A stretch of DNA of 64,000 nucleotides from Prochlorococcus sp. AG-388-A01 (GTDB taxonomy: Bacteria > Cyanobacteriota > Cyanobacteriia > PCC-6307 > Cyanobiaceae): NCBI GenBank assembly GCA_003279945.1, contig QCGK01000003.1, positions 1 to 64,000 of the forward strand, in the 5' to 3' direction. A program made the position numbers and the translations under genes. Shown piece after piece: positions 27,403-36,838 of the stretch (position 1 is the first letter of the stretch; each line of letters begins with the position of its first letter). The notes beneath the pieces were generated by a model. That model ran no database searches and had not been told where the DNA came from. It worked only from the letters and a program-made list of their open reading frames with translations.

Positions 27403-28386
27403 CTATATACTCCCACTTATTAAATCATCAACTTTTTTAACTATTTGATGTGGCTGTATTATTGTCAAATTCTCAAGATTTCCATTATACGGAGTTGGGA
27501 TATCTTGACTAGATAACCTAATTGGTCTTGCATCAAGATCATCAAAACACTCTTCAGTTATCAAGGCAATTAATTCTGCACCAATACCTCCAGTCTTCAT
27601 ACATTCTTCAACAATAATCACTTTATTTGTTTTTCTTATTGATTTGGCAATGGTTCCCATATCAAATGGTTTTAAACTTATCAAATCAATTAATTCAACA
27701 TCTATTCCTTTTTTATCTAATTCTTCAACAGCCTTAAGGCAATGATGTCTCATTCTAGAATATGTTAATAAAGTAATATCATTCCCCTCTCTTACAACGT
27801 CTGCCTTATCTAAAGCGCAGGTATAGTCACCCTCAGGCAATTCTTCAGATAAATTGTATAGAAGAACATGTTCGAAAAATAGGACTGGATTATCATCTCT
27901 TATAGCTGCTTTCATTAGACCTTTAGCATTTGTTGGGGTACTGCATGCAACAATTTTTATACCTGGAACTGCATGAAAATATGCTTCAAGTCTTTGACTG
28001 TGTTCAGCACCAAGCTGACGACCAACTCCTCCTGGACCCCGAACTACTGTTGGTATTTTATAATTTCCTCCACTTGTATATCTAAGCATGCCCATATTAT
28101 TTGATATCTGATTAAAAGCCAAAAGCAAAAAACCCATATTCATTCCTTCAACTATTGGTCTTAATCCCGTCATTGCTGCACCAACAGCCATACCTGTAAA
28201 ACTATTTTCTGCAATTGGAGTATCTAATACTCTTAACTCACCATATTTTTCATATAAATCCTTAGTTACCTTATAAGAACCTCCATATTGACCAACATCT
28301 TCACCCATGATGCAAACATTAACATCATTTGCCATTTCCTCATCAATTGCCTCTTTCAAAGCATTAAATAATAATGTTCCAGCCAA
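27403..28386 (-). CDS. pdhB: Pyruvate dehydrogenase E1 component, beta subunit
   Basis: With the alpha subunit (not in the window) this protein decarboxylates pyruvate in the pyruvate dehydrogenase complex. The 327 residues show the TPP pyrimidine-domain motifs: [49 protein letters not shown], and the C-terminal [16 protein letters not shown]. The length is normal. It is upstream of secD and downstream of a 31-residue gene on the same strand. Confidence 0.96.
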   Translation of the reverse strand: MAGTLLFNALKEAIDEEMANDVNVCIMGEDVGQYGGSYKVTKDLYEKYGELRVLDTPIAENSFTGMAVGAAMTGLRPIVEGMNMGFLLLAFNQISNNMGMLRYTSGGNYKIPTVVRGPGGVGRQLGAEHSQRLEAYFHAVPGIKIVACSTPTNAKGLMKAAIRDDNPVLFFEHVLLYNLSEELPEGDYTCALDKADVVREGNDITLLTYSRMRHHCLKAVEELDKKGIDVELIDLISLKPFDMGTIAKSIRKTNKVIIVEECMKTGGIGAELIALITEECFDDLDARPIRLSSQDIPTPYNGNLENLTIIQPHQIVKKVDDLISGSI

Positions 28387-28436
28387 AATTAATTACCTAA
28401 TTAATCAATTATATAAATCCTACCATTCTGGTTAAT

Positions 28437-28532
28437 TTATCCGCCTTCTGCGAAGGTTATTAGTAGTAATATTGATAAAATCATTCCTGGTGAGAGCAAA
28501 AGGATTAATAGGCCTAAATCATGTAGAGACAT
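28437..28532 (-). CDS. 31-residue single-helix membrane protein
   Basis: ATG at 28532 opens a 31-residue frame, MSLHDLGLLILLLSPG continuing through a second hydrophobic half and ending TFAEGG. It is nearly all membrane helix, with a polar N-terminus and small polar C-terminus, like the tiny subunits of photosynthetic complexes. It fills the otherwise empty 181-base gap between the DUF3082 gene and pdhB, all on one strand. I do not match it to a known photosystem, cytochrome b6f or NDH subunit. Confidence 0.6.
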   Translation of the reverse strand: MSLHDLGLLILLLSPGMILSILLLITFAEGG

Positions 28533-28567
28533 ACAAAAAAATCTTTTTTTTTTATAGTATTTGTAAT

Positions 28568-28885
28568 TTAACTTTTCTTCAGAAAAAAACTTCGAATAAA
28601 TACAATAAAAAGTCCAAAGCCTATAAAAGCGAATGAAAAAGTTAGTAAAAAAGATAATCCGATTATTAAGGTATTAATACTTGATGAAATACTTTGGACT
28701 ATTTCAGAAGTATTGGACGGTTTATGTATTGAAAAATAAATTGCAATTTTATTACTTAAAAAATAAAAAAATATAAATAATGAAAAACTGGTTAATGATC
28801 CAACTAGAAAATTTAAGGGTCCTTTTTCTGGAATATTATTTTTAATATTCTCATTATTATTATTTTTTTTATTATTTTCTATCAC
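28568..28885 (-). CDS. DUF3082 membrane protein
   Basis: This 105-residue protein has an Asn- and Lys-rich N-terminal tail (about 1-20), then GPLNFLVGSLTSFSLF leading into a first helix, and two further helices, the last around FAFIGFGLFIVFI. The GSLTS block and helix arrangement match DUF3082, found in cyanobacteria and plastids. No function is known. It lies 26 bases after ispE in the same operon. Confidence 0.78.
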   Translation of the reverse strand: MIENNKKNNNNENIKNNIPEKGPLNFLVGSLTSFSLFIFFYFLSNKIAIYFSIHKPSNTSEIVQSISSSINTLIIGLSFLLTFSFAFIGFGLFIVFIRSFFLKKS

Positions 28886-28911
28886 AATATTATTTTTGTT
28901 CTTAGAAAAAT

Positions 28912-29847
28912 TTATATAAATGTTATTCCCTTTTCAAGTAAATTACAAACCCATGAATCATAACCTTTATCTTTAAATAATTTATAATTTGCCTTTAATT
29001 CTTTTTTAGCAGTCTCAACATCTTTAAAGAGGGCGAAGCAAGTAGGACCAGATCCACTCATTGAGTATGTCAGACAATTTTTTAAGTTAGAGAGTAAATA
29101 TAATGCTTGCTTTACAGAATCATTATCATTCTCCACAACTAACTGCAAATCGTTTTTTATAATAATACCTCTTTTACCAATGTTTAATCGTTTTAAGCCG
29201 TTATCCCTTAAGTCGTTTCTTATCCTATGAATCGTGTCATTACTCTTAAGATATTCATCACAAAATCTATTACTGTATTTTTTATATGTTTCAGCAGTAG
29301 ATACTGATACATTTGGATTTTTTAAAAGAAGAACTCCATATTTATAGTATGAATTTAATTTCTCCAAAATTTCGCCTCTACCAAAACATAATTGAATGCC
29401 ACCATTTATAAAAAATGGAATATCTGATCCTAACTTTGAACTCAAAAAACATAATGTTTTTTGATCTAGGTTCAAATTCCATAATTTATTAAGACCAATT
29501 AATGTTGCTGCAGCATTACTTGATCCACCAGCTAATCCTGCACCTATTGGAATATTTTTTCTTAAAAATATATTTGCACCGAAATCATTATTTGATTTTT
29601 TCTTTAATAGATTTGCCGATTTTACAATTAAATTATCACTAGATACGCTTAAATCATTACAATCAGTTTCAAGTTTAATTAGACCTTGATTATTAATTTC
29701 AAACTCCAAATAATCAGATAGATCAATATTTTGCATAATCATTGCTAATTCATGGAATCCATCCTCTCTTTTTCCAATAACTTCAAGGTGCAAGTTTATT
29801 TTGGCAGGAGATTTTATGATAATTTTTCCTTTAGCTAAATCTTGCAT
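28912..29847 (-). CDS. ispE: 4-diphosphocytidyl-2-C-methyl-D-erythritol kinase
   Basis: IspE is the GHMP-family kinase that phosphorylates CDP-ME in the MEP isoprenoid pathway. Characteristic are SPAKINLHLEVIGKREDGFHE at the start (motif quoted in part: KINLHLEV), the ATP loop PIGAGLAGGSSNAAA, and the C-terminal MSGSGPTCFALF. The 311 residues are normal. The gene follows rsmA after 12 bases, a neighbourhood seen in many cyanobacteria. Confidence 0.96.
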   Translation of the reverse strand: MQDLAKGKIIIKSPAKINLHLEVIGKREDGFHELAMIMQNIDLSDYLEFEINNQGLIKLETDCNDLSVSSDNLIVKSANLLKKKSNNDFGANIFLRKNIPIGAGLAGGSSNAAATLIGLNKLWNLNLDQKTLCFLSSKLGSDIPFFINGGIQLCFGRGEILEKLNSYYKYGVLLLKNPNVSVSTAETYKKYSNRFCDEYLKSNDTIHRIRNDLRDNGLKRLNIGKRGIIIKNDLQLVVENDNDSVKQALYLLSNLKNCLTYSMSGSGPTCFALFKDVETAKKELKANYKLFKDKGYDSWVCNLLEKGITFI

Positions 29848-29859
29848 ATATTTAAATTT

Positions 29860-30684
29860 TTACTTTTTTATCTTAATACAATTCTCTGCAAGCTTAATCC
29901 ATTGGTCAATTGATATATCTTGTGGTCTTAAATTAAAACAAACTCTAGAAGACTCAGATAATTTATTTATCTCTTCATCTGAAAGTATTGAATTAAGAGT
30001 ATTTCTAAGCATTTTTCTTCTTGAATTAAATGAAATCCGTAGAAGTTTATCTATATATTTTTCTACACCAATGTCTAATCTTAAATCTTTTTTTAATGGT
30101 TCAAAAACTACTAAAGATGAAAAAACTTTGGGAGGCGGATTAAATGATGAAGGCGATACATCACAAACTTTATATATTTTTGATAAAAGCTTCATCCTTA
30201 TACTAAGGGCCCCAGCATTTGAACTTCCTTCTTGTGACAAAATCCTATCTACAACGTCTTTCTGCATTAAAAATATTATTTTTGAGTAATTATAGTTTTT
30301 TACAACACCTAATCTCCCAATAAAAATATCCAATATTGGACCAGTTATATTATAAGGAATATTCGCAACTACTTTTGTAATCTTATTGTTAATCGAATCT
30401 AAATTTACAGAAAGAATATCTCCCTGCTGAAGGGAAAACTTATCATTATTATTAAATTTAACATTCAATAAGTTTATTAAATCTTTATCTAATTCAACTG
30501 CATGTAATTTATTAATTTTTGAATCCAATAACTTTGAGGTTAACGCTCCTTTCCCTGGACCAATTTCTAAAATAAAGTCATTTTCATTTAGATCAGCAAC
30601 TTCCTTTATTTTTTCTAATATTTTTTTATTTACTAACCAATGTTGTCCAAATCTTTTTTTTTGATGATAGTTTTTAGAATTCAT
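29860..30684 (-). CDS. rsmA: 16S rRNA dimethyladenosine transferase
   Basis: RsmA (KsgA) dimethylates two adjacent adenines near the 3' end of 16S rRNA during 30S assembly. The 274-residue protein has [13 protein letters not shown] motif [16 protein letters not shown] and the catalytic [11 protein letters not shown] (NLPY-type motif). The length is normal. It heads the minus-strand block that continues with ispE and diverges from the Asn-rich protein gene. Confidence 0.96.
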   Translation of the reverse strand: MNSKNYHQKKRFGQHWLVNKKILEKIKEVADLNENDFILEIGPGKGALTSKLLDSKINKLHAVELDKDLINLLNVKFNNNDKFSLQQGDILSVNLDSINNKITKVVANIPYNITGPILDIFIGRLGVVKNYNYSKIIFLMQKDVVDRILSQEGSSNAGALSIRMKLLSKIYKVCDVSPSSFNPPPKVFSSLVVFEPLKKDLRLDIGVEKYIDKLLRISFNSRRKMLRNTLNSILSDEEINKLSESSRVCFNLRPQDISIDQWIKLAENCIKIKK

Positions 30685-30740
30685 CCAAAAGATAAATAAT
30701 ATGTTTAAATTAAATATAAATTTATTTAATACTTTATATT

Positions 30741-31073
30741 ATGAGCTTATCAAAAAAAAATTTAGATAAACTCAAAAAATATAAAAAAAATAAGAATTTA
30801 AATAACGATACTAATAATTCAAATAATTACGCAAAAATAGGTCACAACGATAATTCAACTAAAAATATACCTAAAGCAGAGGATCCCAATAAAATTTTTT
30901 ATTCCTTAATTGACAATTCAGAATCTTTAGATGAGACTTCTAAAGTTAATCACTCATTAAGAAGCAGTGAGATCAATAAAATTAATATTAATTCTACAAA
31001 AACTAATTATTCAAAGAATTTATCAATTGAAGAGGAACTATATGATGAATTTAATTATCTTCTTGATGAATAA
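30741..31073 (+). CDS. Asn/Lys-rich hypothetical protein before rlmH
   Basis: This 110-residue protein has a Lys- and Asn-rich, probably disordered first half and a more ordered-looking block PNKIFYSLIDNSESLDETS (about 50-68). It ends acidic: EEELYDEFNYLLDE. No signal peptide or helix crossing a membrane is visible. It lies 19 bases before rlmH and is the first plus-strand gene after rsmA. The acidic tail and middle block suggest a conserved gene of unknown function. Confidence 0.62.
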   Translation: MSLSKKNLDKLKKYKKNKNLNNDTNNSNNYAKIGHNDNSTKNIPKAEDPNKIFYSLIDNSESLDETSKVNHSLRSSEINKININSTKTNYSKNLSIEEELYDEFNYLLDE

Positions 31074-31092
31074 TTAAATTTAATTTTTACTT

Positions 31093-31518
31093 ATGCTTCA
31101 TAGTAATAGATTAACAATTTATGCTATCGGTAAAATAAAGAAAACTTGGATTAGAGATGGAATTGATCAATACAAGAAAAGAATGCCTGAACTTATCATT
31201 AATGAGTTAAAGACTTTTAATATGAAAAATCTTAGATCCAATAAAAATATTATTATCTGCTTAAGTGAAGAAGGTAAGCAGTTTAATTCAGTTGAACTAT
31301 GTAATTTACTCTTAAATTTTAAAAATAAAAAAATTAATTTCTTAATCGGTGATACTGATGGAATTAGTTCGGATATAAAAGAAAAATCAGATCTTACTCT
31401 AAGTCTCTCTCCTTTAACTTTTCCTCATGAATTAGCTAGATTAATACTAATCGAGCAAATCTATAGAGCTATTTCAATATCTAATAACTCCCCCTACCAT
31501 CGTTCTTCAAATAATTAA
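31093..31518 (+). CDS. rlmH: 23S rRNA pseudouridine1915 N3-methyltransferase
   Basis: RlmH is a SPOUT-class methyltransferase that modifies pseudouridine 1915 in helix 69 of 23S rRNA. The 141-residue product has the SAM knot region [12 protein letters not shown] and the highly conserved C-terminus [19 protein letters not shown] and NNSPYHR. The length is slightly below the E. coli enzyme. Confidence 0.94.
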   Translation: MLHSNRLTIYAIGKIKKTWIRDGIDQYKKRMPELIINELKTFNMKNLRSNKNIIICLSEEGKQFNSVELCNLLLNFKNKKINFLIGDTDGISSDIKEKSDLTLSLSPLTFPHELARLILIEQIYRAISISNNSPYHRSSNN

Positions 31519-31574
31519 ATTTAATCTAAAATTAATTTATAAAAGTTTAACAACTAACTAATTTTTGATTTTTT

Positions 31575-31596
31575 ACTATATAGTACATATATACTA
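31575..31596 (+). promoter_or_regulatory. LexA-like operator before umuD
   Basis: TAGTACATATATACTA (31581-31596) is a near-palindrome that fits the cyanobacterial LexA box RGTACNNNDGTWCB with one mismatch. It overlaps a perfect 12-base palindrome, TACTATATAGTA (31575-31586), which also offers a -10-like TATAGT. The site is 13 bases before the umuD start, where a bound repressor would block initiation. It indicates damage-inducible control of umuDC. Confidence 0.65.
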
Positions 31597-31608
31597 TAAA
31601 CTTAAACC

Positions 31609-32025
31609 TTGGATTTCTTTGATTCAACTAATAAAATTTTTAGAATCCCCTTATTAACAGATTCAGTATCCGCAGGATTTCCTTCTCCGGCAGATGACTA
31701 TACAGAAGAGAATATTGATTTAAATGAACATTTAATATCTAATCCGTTTAGCACTTTTTTTCTTAAAGTTAAAGGTGACTCAATGATAAATGCAGGAATT
31801 AAAGATAAAGATTTAATAATAGTAGACAAGAGTTTAACAGCCAGGCCAGGAAATATTATCATTGCCATGATAGACGGGGAATTTACAATAAAAAGATTAT
31901 CTATAAAAAATAATGAATTATATTTAAAAGCAGAAAATCACAATTATCCTGATTTTAGATTTAAAAACCATATTGATATACAGATATGGGGAGTTGTTAT
32001 TTATTCAATACATAGCTATTTATGA
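31609..32025 (+). CDS. umuD: UmuD-like translesion polymerase V subunit
   Basis: UmuD is a LexA-like self-cleaving serine peptidase whose processed form makes DNA polymerase V with UmuC. The 138-residue protein starts at TTG. The cleavage region is SAGFPSP with an Ala22-Gly23 bond (Cys-Gly in E. coli). The Ser-Lys dyad is Ser58 in VKGDSM and Lys95 in EFTIKRL. It overlaps umuC by 4 bases and is preceded by a LexA-like operator. Confidence 0.93.
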   Translation: MDFFDSTNKIFRIPLLTDSVSAGFPSPADDYTEENIDLNEHLISNPFSTFFLKVKGDSMINAGIKDKDLIIVDKSLTARPGNIIIAMIDGEFTIKRLSIKNNELYLKAENHNYPDFRFKNHIDIQIWGVVIYSIHSYL

Positions 32026-33308
32026 AAATTTCAAGTATTGATGCGATAGCTCTTATAGATGCTAATAACTTTTACGCGTCATGTGAACAAACTATAAATC
32101 CTCAATTAAGAAATAAACCAGTAGTAATTTTATCTAATAATGACGGATGTATCATTGCAAGAAGTCCTGAAGCACGTGCTTTAAAAATTAAAATGGGAAC
32201 TCCATATTTTAAGGTCAAAGAAAGATTGAATAAATTAGATGTAGCAGTTTTAAGCTCAAACTACTCGCTTTACGGGGATATGAGTAGAAGACTAATGAAT
32301 TTACTGAAAAACTTCTGCGAACAAATAGAGATTTATTCTATTGATGAAGCATTTATTTCTATTTCTAGACCTAACGATAAAAATCTATATCCTTGGGCAA
32401 GAAACGTAAGATCATTAATATATCAGAATCTAGGGATTACCATAACAGTAGGAATAGGAGAAAATAAAGTAAGAGCAAAAATTGCGAATAAATTAGCTAA
32501 AAATATTGATTATTCGGCTGGAATATTTGATTTAGCTAGAGTCGGAAATGAGAATAATTATTTAAAAGAAATTAGTGTAGATAAAATCTGGGGAGTCGGG
32601 AAACAAACCTCTAATTGGTTACAAAGTAAAGGTATTAAAAATGCGAGAGAATTACGAGATATGGAAGAAAACGAAATCATTAAGAAACTAGGCATTGTAG
32701 GAAAAAGATTACAATTAGAACTGAAAGGTCATAAATGTCTACCCATAGAAGAAAGTAAAAAATCAAAAAAAGAAATCCAGGTAAGCAGAAGTTTCGGTAC
32801 TCCTGTCACCAAATTAGAAGACTTAACTCAAGCACTGGCGACTCACGCAATAAAAGCGTCTGAAAAGATGAGAAGTCTGAATTTGCAATCATCTGATATT
32901 AGAGTATTTGCCAGAACCAGTAAATATTCAAGTCAAAATTATCAAAGAAGTGCTCATAGAAAACTTATAAATGCAACAGACGACACAAATAGTATTTTAA
33001 AAATAGTAGTTGAATTATCTAAAGAAATTTATAATCCCGAATATAAATTTTCAAAGGCTGGAGTTTTAATGCAGGATTTAACTAATAGCGAATATTTACA
33101 GCAGTCAGTTATAAATTACAAATCTCAAAAAGAACTAAAAAAATCAGCAAATCTTATGAGAACTATTGATTCATTAAATAGAAGATTTAATAACAATGCA
33201 ATTACATGGGCTATTACAAAAAAACAAAAAAGTTGGACGATGAATAAGAATTTCTTAAGTCGCTCATCTACAACTGATATAGAAAAGATCCCAACTATAG
33301 TAAAGTAA
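32022..33308 (+). CDS. umuC: UmuC, Y-family translesion DNA polymerase
   Basis: This is the catalytic subunit of DNA polymerase V, which copies past UV lesions. The 428 residues match UmuC. Metal-binding motifs are LIDANNFYASCEQ (Asp near residue 13) and YSIDEAFI (Asp-Glu pair). The palm/little-finger linker and the DUF4113-like C-terminus (AGVLMQDLT) are present. Start ATGA overlaps the umuD stop. A small HExxH protein gene follows after 7 bases. Confidence 0.95.
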   Translation: MKISSIDAIALIDANNFYASCEQTINPQLRNKPVVILSNNDGCIIARSPEARALKIKMGTPYFKVKERLNKLDVAVLSSNYSLYGDMSRRLMNLLKNFCEQIEIYSIDEAFISISRPNDKNLYPWARNVRSLIYQNLGITITVGIGENKVRAKIANKLAKNIDYSAGIFDLARVGNENNYLKEISVDKIWGVGKQTSNWLQSKGIKNARELRDMEENEIIKKLGIVGKRLQLELKGHKCLPIEESKKSKKEIQVSRSFGTPVTKLEDLTQALATHAIKASEKMRSLNLQSSDIRVFARTSKYSSQNYQRSAHRKLINATDDTNSILKIVVELSKEIYNPEYKFSKAGVLMQDLTNSEYLQQSVINYKSQKELKKSANLMRTIDSLNRRFNNNAITWAITKKQKSWTMNKNFLSRSSTTDIEKIPTIVK

Positions 33309-33315
33309 AAAAAAA

Positions 33316-33783
33316 ATGGAATTTATTATATTTTTGGGCAAATTAGATAAAGATATTCTTAACCTATTAATAAAAGCAAATTACACAGTTGAAGAAAATA
33401 AAATTGAATGTCTAATAAATAAAGAAATAAAAGGACTACATAATTTTCAAGATAATAAAATAATAATATGTACTGAGAATGCAAAAAGGAAGACAAATTA
33501 TAGAAATATAAAGCGAAAACCAAATAAAGATAACTTCAAAACAGAATTAGCAATAAGAAAAGCATTAAGACATGAAGCTACTCATGCCATACAAAAATGC
33601 AACAATAATAAAACAATAGGGGATATAAAAGATTTAGAAGATAAATTACATCCAAGTAAGTTGAAAGCATTAGAGTTCTCTACTTCCAATTTTTATGGAA
33701 CTTATGCAAAAGAAGTAGAAGCTTATATATTTGAGGACAAACCCAAAAAGGTAAAAAACATGATTAAAAAATACTGCCTATAA
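33316..33783 (+). CDS. Putative HExxH metallopeptidase-like protein
   Basis: This 155-residue basic protein contains a zincin motif RHEATHAIQKC (His86, Glu87, His90) and, 40 residues on, KEVEAY with Glu133 and Glu135, one of which could be the third zinc ligand. That spacing fits a minimal gluzincin-like metalloprotease core. There is no signal peptide. It lies 7 bases after umuC on the same strand and may belong to the LexA-controlled transcript. The family is not recognised and no substrate can be proposed. Confidence 0.7.
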   Translation: MEFIIFLGKLDKDILNLLIKANYTVEENKIECLINKEIKGLHNFQDNKIIICTENAKRKTNYRNIKRKPNKDNFKTELAIRKALRHEATHAIQKCNNNKTIGDIKDLEDKLHPSKLKALEFSTSNFYGTYAKEVEAYIFEDKPKKVKNMIKKYCL

Positions 33784-33796
33784 ATCAGAATAAATG

Positions 33797-35830
33797 TTAA
33801 CTAGCAATGAAGTTACCACAGCGTTGCTTATCTAAGAAATTCATATGTTGTCTTTCTAAGTAATATAATTCCTGAAATTTAATCGCATCTGAGTTTAAAT
33901 CCTTAAAAAGATCATCTATCTCTTTATTGCTATCTAAGGAAACAGAAGGAGGATTTTCAATTAAGATAGATATACAATTTTCTAAAGTTTTTAATCTTTG
34001 AGATCCCCAAGAATCGATCAAATGTCTACATCTTTTAAGAGAATTATATTTCTCAAGAAGTGATAAAGTTCCAAGTAAATTGTCTTTAGGATTACTCAAC
34101 AATGTTAAAAACAACTCATTTGGATTAACAAAAATATTAATTTTATTTGATGATTCAGGATTATCAAGAGCTAAGTAGTCAGGCAGAAGTGAAATTAAGT
34201 TAATCGCAGAAAAATCTTTTTGAAGAATTTGACTATTTGATTGTTTTAATTCATATAAATAATTTGAACCCAAACTATTTTGTTCAATTTTTGAAATAGT
34301 TTCCCATAAATTTTGAATATAATTAGTATTAAAACTATTAATTTCTCTTTTGAGAAATTCATCACGAATAAATAGCCTCAGATCAGGACAATGCAAATAA
34401 TAAAAAATTATTTCCGATTCATTTTTCTCACGCCGAGAAATTTCATTTGGTTGTTCAAATTTTTTAGATCTACCATGCCAACGAAATCCCTTAACTTGAT
34501 TTCTTAAATCTTGTTCAAACTGTATTGCTAATCTAGCTTGTCCCTTACTTAATCGTTCGGCTACTTTTTGTAAGTAATGAGTTCTTGTTGATGATTGAGG
34601 TAATTTACTCAACAATTTTACCAATGAAGAAATAACACTCTGAAAAATCTCAGACTTAGTTAAATCTTTATCTTTAAAGGTCTGATTAATCTCCCAATCA
34701 ATCCAAAAGGATGAATTATCAATTAAATGGAAATAATCTTCCGGAGTATGACTATTCAAATATTCATCAGGATCTTTAAAATCACTAAGTTGAAGTATCT
34801 TAAGATTAATTTGATCATGAAGAGATAAACTCTCCACTTCTTTAATTACTCTTTTTGTAGCTAAAATCCCTGCATCATCAGAATCAAAATTCAAAATTAT
34901 ATTTTTATTATCTGTGCATCTACAAAGTTGAGAAATTTGATACTTATTTAATGCGGTACCTAGAGAAGCCACAGAATTAGTAATACCTTTTGAATGAAGA
35001 GAAATTACATCAAAATAGCCTTCAACAATAATAGCTTTATCTCGTTTTCTTATATTGCTAGAAGCTTTTTCTAAAGCAAACAACATTTTTCCCTTTTCAA
35101 ATATCTCTGATTCAGGAGAATTAAGATATTTGGGTTCTTGACCATCAAGAGATCTACCACCAAAGGCAACTACTCTTCCCTGCATATCATGTATGGGAAC
35201 AATTAGTCTATTTCTAAAACGATCATAAATCTTATCAGAATTATCTTTAGAACTTACAAGACCAGAAGCTATAATAGCTTTGTTAGAAAATTTTTCTACC
35301 TTGGAGAGATAGTTAAATAAATCATTCCATGAATTTGGAGCATAACCTAATTCAAAGTTGTCAATAATTTTGTTATTCAAATTTCTTTTTGTTGTTAAAT
35401 ATCTCATAGCTTCAATACCTAATGAATTATTCAATTGAGACTTAAACCAATTTTTAGTTACTCTTAGTATTTTATAAAGTTCTTCCTTTCTGGATAATTG
35501 TTTTTTATATGCTTCTAACTGGACGCCCTCAAGATTTTCAACGTTAATATTATTCTTCTTCGCTAGAGAAAGTACAACATCCGAAAAATTAGCACGAGTA
35601 AATTCCATTAAAAATTTAATGGAGTTGCCACCAGCACCACAAGAAAAACAATAATAGAATTGTTTACTTGGAGATACAGTCATAGAGGGTTTTGTATCAT
35701 CATGAAAAGGACAAATCCCAACAAATTCTTTACCTTTTTTCTTAAGCACGATATGTTCAGATATAACGTCAACAATATCTGCCTTTTCTTTTACCTCCTG
35801 AATAGTTCTTGGATGTATTGAATGAACCAT
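33797..35830 (-). CDS. dnaG: DNA primase
   Basis: DnaG makes RNA primers for replication. The 677-residue protein has the CHC2 zinc finger (Cys40, His43, Cys61, Cys64), the RNA polymerase core around YLNSPESEIFEKGKMLFAL, and the TOPRIM domain with IIVEGYFDVISLH and LNFDSDDAG. The C-terminal part (about 430-677) is poorly conserved, as expected for the helicase-binding region. It converges on the HExxH gene with 13 bases between stops. Confidence 0.97.
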   Translation of the reverse strand: MVHSIHPRTIQEVKEKADIVDVISEHIVLKKKGKEFVGICPFHDDTKPSMTVSPSKQFYYCFSCGAGGNSIKFLMEFTRANFSDVVLSLAKKNNINVENLEGVQLEAYKKQLSRKEELYKILRVTKNWFKSQLNNSLGIEAMRYLTTKRNLNNKIIDNFELGYAPNSWNDLFNYLSKVEKFSNKAIIASGLVSSKDNSDKIYDRFRNRLIVPIHDMQGRVVAFGGRSLDGQEPKYLNSPESEIFEKGKMLFALEKASSNIRKRDKAIIVEGYFDVISLHSKGITNSVASLGTALNKYQISQLCRCTDNKNIILNFDSDDAGILATKRVIKEVESLSLHDQINLKILQLSDFKDPDEYLNSHTPEDYFHLIDNSSFWIDWEINQTFKDKDLTKSEIFQSVISSLVKLLSKLPQSSTRTHYLQKVAERLSKGQARLAIQFEQDLRNQVKGFRWHGRSKKFEQPNEISRREKNESEIIFYYLHCPDLRLFIRDEFLKREINSFNTNYIQNLWETISKIEQNSLGSNYLYELKQSNSQILQKDFSAINLISLLPDYLALDNPESSNKINIFVNPNELFLTLLSNPKDNLLGTLSLLEKYNSLKRCRHLIDSWGSQRLKTLENCISILIENPPSVSLDSNKEIDDLFKDLNSDAIKFQELYYLERQHMNFLDKQRCGNFIAS

Positions 35831-35923
35831 TAAGATCTCTATTAAAATTCAATTAATAATTTATTTGTTATAGTTCAAAATCAAAAAAGAATCTACTTAA
35901 TTTCATAATAAAAATATTTTTAA

Positions 35924-36814
35924 ATGATAAATTTTTCAAAAATTGAAAAGAGAATAAACTCTTTAAATAAATTTAATTTAGTATTTGCCTCATTCTTTTT
36001 TAGTTTGATGACATTATGTGTAAAAAATATTGATAAAAGGATACCTATCTATGAATTGGTTTTCTTTAGGTCATTACTGAGTTTAATGATTACATTATCT
36101 ATAATAAAAGCGAAAAAAATAAATCCCTGGGGAAACAATAGACTATTACTAATCTTGCGAGGTGTTTTAGGTACTTCAGCATTAGTCTGCATTTTTTATG
36201 CGATAAGGAATATGCCTCTTAGTATATCGACAGTTATTCAATATACATATCCTATTTTTATATCTATATTTGCTGGCATATTTATAAACGAAAAGATAAC
36301 AAGAAATTTATTTTTTGCTTTAATTATTGGCTGGCTTGGAATATTAATAATATTAAATCCAACTCAATTATCAAATATAGATGTTGAAATAAAAAATATA
36401 GCGGTTTTGATAGCTATTCTTGGTTCAATCTGTACTGCATTGGCATACGTTACAGTAAAAAAACTCGCAGTTTCAGAAGATATTTATGTAATAATTAAAT
36501 ATTTCCCACTAGTTTCATTAATAACACTATCACCAATAGTTTTAATTAATTGGGTTACCCCAAATCTTAATGAAATAATTTGGATTATTGGTATTGGCAT
36601 TTTTACTCAATTAGGTCAGACCTTTTTAACAATAGGATTAAAGAATTTACCCGCTTCTGAAGCTTCAACAATAAACTATTTACAAGTAATATTCGGTTCA
36701 TTGTGGGGGTTTTTATTTTTTAGCGAAATAATTAATATTAATTTCTTATTAGGAGCATTATTAGTTTTATTAGGAACTATTTTATCTACTACCAAAATAA
36801 TCAAAAGACCTTAG
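35924..36814 (+). CDS. EamA/DMT family transporter
   Basis: This 296-residue membrane protein has ten predicted helices and two EamA repeats. Typical are YELVFFRSLLSLMI in the first repeat, PLSISTVIQYTYPIFISIFAG after it, and LPASEASTINYLQVIFGSLWGFLFFSE in the second (quoted in part: ASTINYLQVIFGSL). DMT transporters move metabolites, amino acids or drugs; the substrate is unknown. It is divergent from dnaG with 93 bases between starts. Confidence 0.9.
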   Translation: MINFSKIEKRINSLNKFNLVFASFFFSLMTLCVKNIDKRIPIYELVFFRSLLSLMITLSIIKAKKINPWGNNRLLLILRGVLGTSALVCIFYAIRNMPLSISTVIQYTYPIFISIFAGIFINEKITRNLFFALIIGWLGILIILNPTQLSNIDVEIKNIAVLIAILGSICTALAYVTVKKLAVSEDIYVIIKYFPLVSLITLSPIVLINWVTPNLNEIIWIIGIGIFTQLGQTFLTIGLKNLPASEASTINYLQVIFGSLWGFLFFSEIININFLLGALLVLLGTILSTTKIIKRP

Positions 36815-36838
36815 AATATAATAAGAATAAAAAATACA

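Noticed and set aside
29801..30289. 162-codon open frame antisense to rsmA
   Set aside because: It is fully covered by rsmA and ispE and resembles no protein family.
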